A stretch of DNA of 60,000 bases from Liolophura sinensis (lineage: Eukaryota > Mollusca > Polyplacophora > Chitonida > Chitonidae), in the NCBI RefSeq assembly GCF_032854445.1, contig NC_088300.1, positions 59,434,984-59,494,983 of the forward strand, in the 5' to 3' direction. The translations under genes and the position numbers were made by a program. Below are positions 13,001-25,100 of this stretch, piece by piece; the first letter of the stretch is position 1; every line of letters starts with the position of its first letter. The notes beneath the pieces are model-generated. The model was given only the letters and a program-made list of their open reading frames with translations, was not told the DNA's origin and ran no database searches.

Positions 13001-16000
13001 CCAGAGCAACATCTGCAGAGCATTTTTTAGCCAATCAGAGTGGAGGACGTGGACAACACCCACTGTCTGTGCTAGCTGTCTGGCTCAGACATGCACAGGA
13101 CATACAGCTTACGTAAACTGAGGACTCCCCAACCTCAAAGACATGTTGATGAAGCTTACATGTACATCTGCCATCACTTGTTTGTTTTCCTCAGTTCTCA
13201 GCTCTAGTTGAACTGCATTTATGTTTTTTCTGGAAGTTTAAGAATTGTTGGCAATACATTTAAAAAATGCATTTTACTGTAAGTTTGAATGCGTTGCTTG
13301 ATTAACAGGGTTTTAAGCTGTGATACAATATTCTATTGCACCTTGAAGTCAACATTTAAGTGGATTTATATAAGGCTGCTTCAGTAAAATCCATGTAACA
13401 AGAACTTCTGTGCAATGAAAATGTGTAATACACATGTAGTGTAAATAATAATGAATCTGTTTTTTGATTTTTGATAGCCAGCGATCAGGCTTTAGATGAA
13501 ATAGTTTCGTCAAACATTCATGGTTTAGAGTGGGGATGGTACATGTACTTATTTGTAATCTACAGCATATAGAATCAAGTACAGTATTGACTGCTTCAGG
13601 CAGACAGCTTGTGTATTCAGTATAGCTGAAATAATTGATTTTAATCTGGAAAGTATTGATTTCTTCTTTTTTTTTTAGTCAGGAGACGCCCACGTTGAAA
13701 ACTATGTAGGTTGTCTATTATCAGTGTGCCATTTAGTGCAAAAACAATGTTTTTACATGTAAACAAAATCTAGAGGGAGAAGGCTACAAACACCTTACGT
13801 ATATTTACACATGCATTTTGCCAATATAGTGTTTACCGTTTGATGGGAGTGATGTATATGTATAAAGTAGTATGAGTGTTTTTGTGTTAGAATGTTGTTA
13901 AGGATTTGGATATATGTGCTGCCTTTAGAGGCTAAAAATGTTATCTTTTATATTTGAGATTTAAAGTGCTCACCCCTTATTCAACTATGGCAATCTGTAT
14001 TTCATTTCACCCCAAAAAAAAATCTTGGATCGTATGACTTTGGTCTCCATAGCAACCAACCAAGGGAAAAATCAATATTGCCTCATTAATATGAGACTGG
14101 CTTGATGGGGTGGGCGCCTCTAGTAAGTAGAGGAGAAGCCTGAATCACATGTGACTGAAATGCCGGCATGGTGTGACAGATATTTGTGAATTGCGTGAGA
14201 TTTGCTCAGTGGGATTTTATTTTAAACACACCTGGCTCCAGACTGAAAAGTGAAAGGTTGAGGTCAGACAAGAGACTTTATTATAGAGGAGGAACTAGCG
14301 CTGGGGCTCAGTTTATATTTGAAATCCTGACAGTTAGCATTGAGTCAGGCACATCTGGTCGACTTCAGGGTACAGGACTTCATCTTAACTGGCTGTCTGC
14401 CAACCACTCAGGGATAAAACAGACGTCACTGTTTGTGTCCACCTTTGGAGATTGTTGAAGCATCTGTTCAGTTATTGATTGCTGGAATAGGTAAAATACT
14501 CTGTTTTATCTAACAGTACTTAGATTTACCTGTATCCAGAGCCAGGTAAACTCACATCATATCCTTGCTGATTCTGAGGACTGCCCCAGACAGATCCATC
14601 CCTACCATCAAAACTATTCGTGAAAGGCGATCTATTTGGTAAACACCATGGGAGCTTGTTATGCCACAAACTCGGGCAAGGTGAAGCGTCACAAACTGAA
14701 ACATGTTCTGCCCATCAAGTCGATGAAAGTTACCAATAATGCTGTCAAAGAAGTAAGTACTGTTCTACAGCAGGTAGATAGGGTGCTCTTGTATTCTTAA
14801 GTACTTTTCTTCTACATTCATGTGCTTGTATCTAAAAGTATGTCCATTAGTACCATGACTTTAAAACATGAAATGCTGTTAAATTTTTATTAAAATGGGT
14901 TCTTACAGATGAAATCAATTTTAAGGATGAAAGGCTAAAGATAAATTTTATTTAGTTCCATCTGATTTTAGCAGATTTTATTTTTCGGAAAAAGACGCAA
15001 TGCCATGAGTATAACACTGACATCACTGTAACAATGATGGGCCATTGTCATTCCGTTTTATGTGTGTTTTGTAAATTATGTCAACCTGCGGAGATCATGT
15101 TTATAAAATTAAATTAAATCTGCATAATTTGCCTTTTTGAGTGGCCTGTTTGCGGATACTTGTACTGTACACGCATCTCAACATTACTGTCATGAAGGTT
15201 TTAATTGATATTTTTAAAATTTACCCACATTCTATTTGTAATGATAGTAATTTATCCTGCCCTTTCATTTGTCAAAAGAATGACGGAACTGGATAACTTA
15301 TAAGGACTAAGGAATTCAGCATACAATTTAATATACGTACAATAAAAGTGTTTTATTTGTGAAACACAAAAATAAGCAAAATTTTTATTGTGACATACTA
15401 GAGCAAATTAGCGTTGAAGAACATCATTTTTCTGAAACAAAAATTTAAATCCAGTATACTCCACTCCTCATTAGAAATGTGCTGTGTGTAATTTGTGTAC
15501 ATGTAAATAATTGTGTGGGAGTGAAGCTTCTTTCCGCTACTAAGGGATGTCACAACAGCGCGCTAGACAACACAATACATGTGCATGTGCTATAAACCTT
15601 GTTCTGTTTCATGCTTTGCCTTACCTGTGTATTATTGCTGACAAATGGCCAGTCCTTAGGCCTGGGAATCTACCCCAGTCCCCTCTCTACTATTGGTAGG
15701 CCACATTGTTGTCTAATTTTAACAATGACATTTCTCTCGCCTGCATATCAGAGAACAGTAGTATATTTAGCATACATGTATGTAGATAGAGATTGCTTTA
15801 TCACTGTCTCCATGTAATGTATTGAACACAGGAATGAGAACTGCCATTATGGCATGGATTCCTTACGCAACCTAGGAACTGTTTTCACCTGAAGTTTGAG
15901 CACGTATGCCATGATTTATGTTACATATTAAGTGTGTGCCCACCTCACCTCACATACATGGCACTTATCTGCCAGTGATGTCTAAATGTGCGCAGTACAA

Positions 16001-16131
16001 CAACTGTGTCCACAACGGAAAATCAACATGCATTGATTTTTTTGTACCAAGGTTCAACACAGCAAGTACTTATGTGGGATATACACAAACAAAATACTGT
16101 TCAAAAGCCAATACAAGTGCCTGAGTTATGT

Positions 16132-16162
<31 letters not shown>

Positions 16163-19100
16163 CAGCTTGTGTTACTACGTCAGTTTGGCACAAACTGGCA
16201 GTATGCCAGAGTCAAAGATCATGGGTCTAGAAGAGGTGGTTGATATTTGTGTAATCATTTTGATATGTGTATAGTTATGAATGACAGAGATGAATATATA
16301 TTGAAATTTATTGTTATACAAAGTTGAAATAGTTTTGTTTTCTTAATGGATTAGATGTAGAGTGTAAAGAATATATTTGTTTATTACACTTCTTTTATTA
16401 CAGTCTTTTGTGGCTTCAATATTTGCTAAAGTGATGTTCAGCCATAAGCATTTATTCTGTTACAAGATGTTTGACACTTATGTGTACATGTACCATACAT
16501 TCACACTTCATTTTATATTGTTCACATGAAACTGTAAACGTATGTAAATACTAAATGTATTTACAAACAAAGTAATGGAAGGAAAATTTGCTTTAGACTT
16601 CTTGTCATGTGGTTTGCCACTCAGCTTTACTGTTAATTACAAAACATAGTGGTACATGTATATTTGAGCTACACAAAAACTGTACCATATTCTATGTATA
16701 TTTACTTTGGTGTAGTTGTTTTTGTTTTTTTTTTTTTACATATCTAGTCTGCTCTGTTTAGCCAATATACAGTGAAATGTAAATGCAGCAGGAATATTTA
16801 GCTTCCTTTTTTTTTTTCACGTTGTTAATTCATCTAATGAACAATATATTCATACATGTATCTGTACTCCCCCCCCCCCCCCAAAAAAAAAAAAACGGGA
16901 ATGAAATGTAGCTGCTTCCTTTCACCACTACTAATATCTGCCCTAAAATTTGAAGAATTTAATAGGGTAAATGTCATATCTCAATATGTGCATATCCACA
17001 TGTGTGTCTACTTGGATATAATAATACAATATACATGTTATGCTATGTTGATTGTGTTTGAAGTTGTTCCAAAATGTCAGCCATGCATACATGTGGACAA
17101 ATACATTTCTACTCCTGATATGAAAACAGTCATGATGCTGGATCTAAATGTAGTAGGACAGTCATATAACTAAGAAACTTCTATAAATGTTGTTAGCAGT
17201 ATAACCACAGCAATGTTTTCATACAGTAGCAGTGGTGTGTACAGACAGGGATCCCAACAGTGGTATGTGCACAGCTTGTGTGGGGGTGTGCAGGTGCGAA
17301 GCGCACGCTGATGCCGGTAATAGTTGAGGGGGTAAAGGTTAGCTTGACTGTGGGCACTAGGTTTACACGATTAGTAGCCTCCTCACACAACAGGAGTTCA
17401 TTCATATCTGAGTACTGCCACAGTTGTGAACTGGACCCTACTGTTAGGGCCTAGGTTTTTACTTCCCCTATTTGTTTGCCGGTGTAGACAAACTAACTAA
17501 CGGTTGGTCATTGAGTGAAGGTGACTCTTTTCAGGCAAAAATACCATATGTACTTGTACCTCAGAACAACTCTGTACCTCTAACAACCCAAGGTCATGAA
17601 ACTTAAGGTAAGCTTCTCTATGATTCTGTTTTGTGTGTTGAGGTAGAGTACACACGGCCAGATTTGGCATGGCCTGTTGTTGACATTCCTTCTGTGTCAG
17701 GGCAGGCCTCACCTGTCACTCAGCAGTGGGTTTATATACATGTACATATGCTATCTTCATCTGTATAACTGTTAGTACATGTACCTTTACTGTTTTGGTG
17801 GCTGTTATGTTTATATCAGTACATGTACTTTACATACATTTCGTAACATCAGGGTCGTGACCTGTATCTGGGTGAACATTCCTTCATGTACATCTGGTTG
17901 TACCTGTGGCTTGTTCTTACTTCCAGCAGTTGTAGTGACGAAGCAGTAAATGAATTAGCAATATAACGTGTACATTAACACACATGGATGGAACAGCACT
18001 GGCACGAGGAAGCAGTATTAAAAGTGCACAAGATGACTTGCTAAACGTATGAAGTTTGCAGTCCTGCATTGCAGTTCTTTCAGATACATGACAATGCTTA
18101 TTTCAGTTTTAGTGCAAAATGTCACTCAAGGTACATATTTGATGGTATGATTCTGAGTACAAATGGAACGCTGTTTCATGGTGTACATAGGTATTTATGA
18201 ACCGCAAGTAAACTTGCAACACAGACATTGATTTTCGCTGCATGTAACCGTTAAATTGTGGTGTAGTCAGAGTGTGTTTATTTGGGGTCTACAGAAACAC
18301 CTAGCAGTGTTCAGTAGGAATTTACCCCATAGAAAGACTCGTCATACAGTCCAGTGTGTCGGCCTAACTGTGAGGCAAGAAGTCATTGAACTGTGTGCAT
18401 TTATATTCTACCTTCTGAAACATCATGACAATGGAATTGACTGTCTACAGTCTGTGTACTTGTATTAAGCCAAATCCATGTCTGCCTGTGTTAAAGACAT
18501 GGGTCCAAGTGTTGTATTGCTCAGCATGTAGATTTTTAGAATGTGGAAGTTGGGTTTAACAGGGTACTGTAACTATAACATGGGAGGTAATGGGTGGAAA
18601 TAAGCTGACCAGAATTCTGTTTTTTGACAGCTAAAAAGACAGATAAAAGAATCTGATTTCACAGTATATTGTCATTGGGTTGGTCTCATGTATTTTATTG
18701 GCCATACCAAGATCACATCTCTGTCACTTACATGAATGTTTACATTCCATAATTAATTGCCTATTAACAGGTACAGGTAAATGTACTATGGTATAGATAG
18801 CGCAGCCTGAAATTCTAACTAGCTTCCTTGTATCTAGGAAGTTTCTCTTTGCTTAGGTCCAGCCACAAGTATGTGTATATAGCCCACATATGATACTGTT
18901 TTGGGATCAGGTACATGTATATCGGAAGATTCGACCACAGACGGGCAGACCTGCCTTTTGAAGTACATATACAAGTCTGTCTGAGTGCTTAGGGTACTGT
19001 GACATGAGATATCTGCTCAAGGTTTACCTTTGTGAATATGGGAATGTATATGTATAATAGATCAGACTAGACGATAATATGCCAGCCTGCCAGTATTGAT

Positions 19101-22100
19101 TCTTGTGTCAAATACCGAGGCTGACATGTTCAACTGTAACATTTAGCTTAATCAGGAAGTGTGTTTCTATTGATCAACAAATACCAATGGGCAAATATTG
19201 GCCTGGCATTATAGAATGTTCAAAATACCTCAAAAGACTGAAGTCCTGTTGTTTTTGTTTTTTTGCAAATGCCACCCCTGATAATGACTGTAAAGTCGTA
19301 CGATATGTGGAGTGTATGAAAGTTTTTTTCTGGTCTGTTATGACATAATCACTTGTTTTCCATAAAATGTAAACTGTGGACATCCCTGTTGTACTCTACA
19401 TGTGTGTTACTGATCGGTACAAGAAAAGTTTGATCAGCCCTCTAATCTGCTGCTCCTGTACCTTATAATCTTGCTGTCACAGCATCCAAATAGTGTCATT
19501 ATCTAAGAAATTAAATATTCTCAAATACAATCAAGGTTCATGGATGAGTTAAAAGGATTATGGAAGAAATTATATCTTATTTACTTTGCATGTTTTTTTA
19601 CAGGTATTTCTTTATACACGTACATTCCAACCAGGTTGTTCAAATTACATGACAAACCGCTGTAGACTTGTCAATGTTGTTGTTGGTATATCCTACTTGA
19701 CAGGTGCTTGTTTGTTGTATGTTGAACAGATAGAGAACATTCTACGTCCTTTCCACCTGACAGATGATGACTACAGACGTGTCATGGACCTGCTCCTACA
19801 GAACATGGTTAAGGACTGGGCAAGGACACCAACCCCGACGCTCGAGTCAAGATGTTCCCTACCTACGTCAGATCTCTGCCAGACGGCACAGGTGCGCTCT
19901 TCAACTTTGTGTCACCGCCATAGATCACTAAATTATCTCCCTTATATCATCTACCTTGTACGCAAGCAACATTACATCGTTCATGTAATTAAAGTATCCC
20001 AGTGCTGACTTTAATTACACTAATTCCTCAATATTTTCACATGGGAAATTTTCGGTGCAATGTATGCAGCTTTTTAATTTGATGACATCAAGTATTATTT
20101 TATCAGTTTACACAGAATAATGTCTTCAGAATACACTGGAATAAACACCTTGCACACATGTGAAATGGTTGAAGACATTTCTTCAGTATGTATTGTATTT
20201 ATTTCATTGGTGTTAAAGGCCTTACTCAAAATGTGGTTTCTCATACTGGCTTCCTCTCCGACTGTATGTGGAAAGGTCTGCCAGCAACCTGCGGATGGTT
20301 GTGTGTTTCCCTGGACTGTGCCCGGTTTCTGCCCACCATAATGCCAACCGCCGTTGTGTAAATGAAAACATCAATCAAATAACAAAACTTTTTCACTTTA
20401 TAATGACGACTGTCTGTTGTATCAGTGGAGGAAACCGGTGATCCTGCAGTAAAGCACTGACCTTCGCTAGGTACATGTACCTGACAAAATTCCTGACAGG
20501 ACAGGATACTATAAATACAGTATACTGTATTTATAGTATTTATTTATACACATTTGATCGCTGCCAAACAGACATTTAATGCTTATTTCAGTTCGTCAGG
20601 TTTCTATCAGCCAACACATCCGTCTTCATTGTGCACCGTTTTGTCATTGCTATGCAACTTCTGTGAAATGACACTAAGAAAGTGTGTTTGTGTATATAGA
20701 AAGCTTTGTGTGACCTCATCATTCACTCCTCACTGCACCTGTTTCATTCACACTTTCCATAATTCTCCTGAAGGTGAGAACATATATGTGTTTATATGTG
20801 TGAAAGAAACACTTCTGAAACTGGGTCACATACAGGTGTATTTTTCCTGAAGGTGTCACGTTACATGTAACATATAACTAGCCTTTAACAGGAACAGACG
20901 TTACATGAACATGTACTTCAGTAAACTACTTATCAATTTTATGATCTATTACTTCCCGAATTCTCCGCCCATATAGGCGACAAATTCTTAATTCTTCATT
21001 GGTGTGGTCTCGTATAGCACCATGGCAGGGCGTCATGCATCCCCTGTTGGCACTCGCAATGTAAGGACATGATAACAAGTGGGATAGAGGTATGCAGCAT
21101 TCCTGGTGCCTTACAGTGTACTCCTATTTGAAAGATTAACCTATATACACAGTTCTCTCAGTACCTCATTTTATTTCTCTGTGTAATTCCCCTGAGCATT
21201 CTCCTCTCAGTGTTATCTCAATTACCACAACATTCTTTAATCCAGTTACCTGCATACACAAGTTTTTTCCATGTAAAGGTGTACCAGTTCACGAGGTGTA
21301 GATGACAGAATCGTTTGAGCAAAGGCTAGCTAACTTGGAAAGTTCAGAAATTAAAGGTTAAATTTATTAATATTTGCGGGAAGTAGTCGCATTTCTGATA
21401 TGCTCTATCTAAATATCCCTCCACACATTCCTCCCCCCCCCCCAACAACACCCCCGGCTTTTCTGAAAATATACATCTGTGAGGCAAAATTATTTCTATT
21501 TACGTACTCAACACAGCCATCAAAAGCTCTTGTAAAAATTTACTCTACACAAAGGAATATTTCAAGTAAGAAAAAACTCTTAAATAATTTCTTCAAACTT
21601 GAATAGTTCGTGGGGAGATCTGCCAGAAATCTGATCACTGGATGATCACTGTCTTCTCACCATAATGATGGCTGCAGACGAATACATGTAGGTAAAATAT
21701 TCTTCAATAAGTCCGGCTTTAAACACTAATAAATAGGTAAAGAAATAAATCAAGCGTAAAAAGGAACAAACCATTTGTTGTAAAAATTTTTGTGGTGTAG
21801 TAAATGTATCCTACACATAGTGATACTTCAGTGCCTGGCAGTGTGGGTAAGACTAAAGAGGGTGCCTTCAGACATTGCTAACTGACCTCTGCACATTTCT
21901 TGTCTTCCTAGCTCAGACAGACAGTCAATATTTGAACATGGGATCTCACAGGACATGACTTAAAACAGGATTATCTGTCTGTTCCTTCCCCAACCTTCCC
22001 TACTTTACCTGAGTGACCTCTTTGGTCAGCCTCATCAGTGCTGACCACATCCCCAAACTGACCTGCAGCCCATCACACCTGGATGACAGAACACACTTTA

Positions 22101-25100
22101 TCTTACTGTATTCTACCTTACATGTCATGTACACAATAGGAGGTCTTACACACAGTCCATGTGCAAGGCTCTTTGTGTGTACATAGGGAAATTATGTAAT
22201 ATCTGGAGAATAAATAATATACTTTCATTATCTGAATAGAATACTGTAACTTAAGTTGCTCCAGGTTCGTTGTCATTGGGAGCAAACATTGGATATCTGA
22301 TTATGTTGAAAAACTTTAAATATTATTTTGTGAATATAAAGCATTTATAAGAGCACATGTTTGTTCAGGATTGAAGCTGACTGTGCTGGCTTAATGATCT
22401 GAGGTCAGGGAATGACTGGCAGTATATGATGTGAGACATACATGCATTACATGGTGCTATGGAATGAGTCAGTAGCAGGTAGAATATGGAATAAAAACTT
22501 TCCAGTGAATGTTTTTTTTTTTTAAGATTTTTGTACATTTTATTGTCTTACAGAATCTGGGGATATCCTGGCTCTAGATTTGGGAGGAACAAATTTCCGT
22601 GTGCTCCTAATTCGTCTTGATGGGCAGGAAGTAACAATGGAGAGCAAAATTTTCCTTATACCACAGCACATTATGTTAGGCACTGGTAAAATGGTAAGTG
22701 GCATTCTCTCATACCACAGAACATGATATGAGTCATTGGTAAAATGGTAAGCACAGTAGATTGGCAATGGTAATGTGATATCAAAAGTATATTATAGTAT
22801 ATTATAGTGCACAGTATATTAGGTGCTTGTGAAATGGTGAGTGCAATGTATTTAGCACTGGTAAAATGGTTAGCACATTGTCGCGCACTGGTAAAATGAT
22901 ATTGACACTTCTATTTTAAACTCTGAACATTTTGATCATAGACACCTGACAAGTCATATGACGTATCCCATGAACCTTTGTCACATGTACAACTTGCATA
23001 TACTGACACGAGTAGAAGACAAGACTCTGTTAAGCACTTACGGACACGTAGGGGAGGAAGAAGGGAAATGAAACATGCTCTAATTCATTCACATGACATT
23101 CTTCAACGCAGTAAACCCAAGTCATAAGTCGTCATATTTCTATATTTTTATTTTTATGTTGAGCAGTTGTGCTTTACAATTCTTTAACAAAATGAAAGGC
23201 GACACAAGAAGGAAGTCTCAAAATGTTAAACTTACCAAACAGTTAAGCTGCTAGGTCAGTGTAAGTGTATGTGATGTTTGTAATATTATCTTACATGTCC
23301 TTCAAAGCACTAGCTGGATTGAATGGATTTTAAATTTGTCAGCCACACCTTAAAAAGTTATTTAGGCCTGCAGTTATTTGAGTAAGTAGGGTATCTGTGG
23401 TCTTCACAGCTCTTAAGGTAGCCCATTTTGCTAAGTGGTTACCTCCTACCCTGTAGAGACAACCTACAGTGTATTTCCCACACAGTCCCTATGCCACACC
23501 CTACATGTAGTCATGGATTAAGAAAGTCCTTGTCAATCAAGACTGCTGTCACAAAGCCACCATGCTGAACTACTAGGCACACACGCACTCTGTAAACTGT
23601 TACAATAGCTGTATGTAGCAATAGCTGCTTAGTGTTTCCTCACGTGGTTGGCAGATCTCTAAAGGGGGTGTTGCACAATTATACCTGGTCTGTGATATCA
23701 GACATGTCTGGACACTGTGATCTGAACAAGCAATGCACACAGAGTGTTCTGTAGAATTACATGTATGGACACATGTATTCCTGTTCCAATTAGACTCCAA
23801 CCTCTTTGATATATATATATATATATGCATGTAACGTTAGTAAAGTTGTTCAGTGTTCCACTTGTTGTATGTATGCGCACTCACACACATATACTGACAG
23901 CAATATGCCGTTATACATTACCAATGTCTCATTTAATATTTTAATTGGATATTTCGAACGCCTATAGTCGTGAGTGATAATTTCACCTTTGTACGCCTGT
24001 GAACAGGTCAAAACTATGTCAGAGCCGCGCAGGCCAACTGGCCAACTTGTCATTAGTGAACAGGTTCAGTTTAAAAAAAAATATCCTCTGTGACGATGAT
24101 AAAATGTGAAACATTTCTGTTTATATTAGTGGGTATTTTTTTTATCTGTAAGTTTTTTTTTGTGTGTGGGTTTTTTTTTTATTTATTTAATTTTTGACAT
24201 TGTTAACAAATAAATAAGCTCTTGTTCACAAGTGTTTTCCTATTTTACAGGAAAATGTTTGGTGTTTTGTAATGTTCTTCATGTTCTGTCTCTTTGCAGT
24301 TATTCGACCACATAGTTGACTGTATCGCAAAGTTTATGAAGGAACATAATTAACCGACAAGAAGCTGCCGTTAGGGTTCACCTTCTCATTCCCATGTAAA
24401 CAGCTGGGTCTGAACAAGGCTATCCTCACCACCTGGACCAAGGGTTTCAAGTGCGAGGGTGTAGAGGGGAGGGACATCGTGGAGCTGCTCCACGAGGCTG
24501 TCGAGCGCAGAAAGGTCAGGCTCTCACTCTTACCAAGGACTTTATAGCACCGCAGAGAATAAATATGACCAAATCCAGCAACATTTACTGTATGGTTCTC
24601 AACCGACTTCTGTATGAAGTGGGGGCCTCCGTGGCTCAGTCGGTTAGTGCGCTAGCGCAGCGTAATGACCCAGGAGCCTCTCACCAATGCGGTCGCTGTG
24701 AGTTCAAGTCCAGCTCATGCTGGCTTCCTCTCCGGCCTTAAGTGGGAAGGTCTTCCAGCAACCTGCGGATGGTCGTGGGTTTCCCCCGGGCTGTGCCCAG
24801 TTTCCACCCACCATAATGCCAGCCGCCGTCGTATAAGTGAAATATTCTTGAGTACGGCGTAAAACACCAATCAAAAAAAAAAAAAAAAAAAAATTCTGTA
24901 TGAAGTGTGGTGGTTTGTTCCAGGCACTTCGGTTTTCACAATCCATAAACCTTACTTCAGTGAAAGCTTCTTGAGTACAACATGAGTACACCAGTCTTAA
25001 GAATAAATAAGTTGATATATTGGGATTTTTTCTAATCTAGACTAATTACTTCAAATTGATGTTCAGTATATATGTAAAGTATTAAAACTTTTTCTTTTGA

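Larger units (their letters stand above)
7053..14647 (+). other. HK-A intron between first exons 1a and 1b
   Basis: About 7.6 kb of intron, running on past exon 1b to exon 2. It contains a SINE fragment (7214-7390), a frame-preserving tandem repeat (9836-10053), a foldback element (11253-11618) and the putative promoter of exon 1b. No other coding exon was recognised. Confidence 0.7.
14753..19729 (+). other. HK-A intron 1 (from exon 1b)
   Basis: 5.0 kb. Contains poly(A) (16136-16161) and a poly(C)-poly(A) junction (16869-16895). No other coding exon or ordered repeat was recognised. Confidence 0.65.

Noticed and set aside
24451-24741. 96-codon ORF over exon 4 and the following intron
   Set aside because: It reads exon 4 out of frame and then runs into the SINE. 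The hexokinase frame is the real one.
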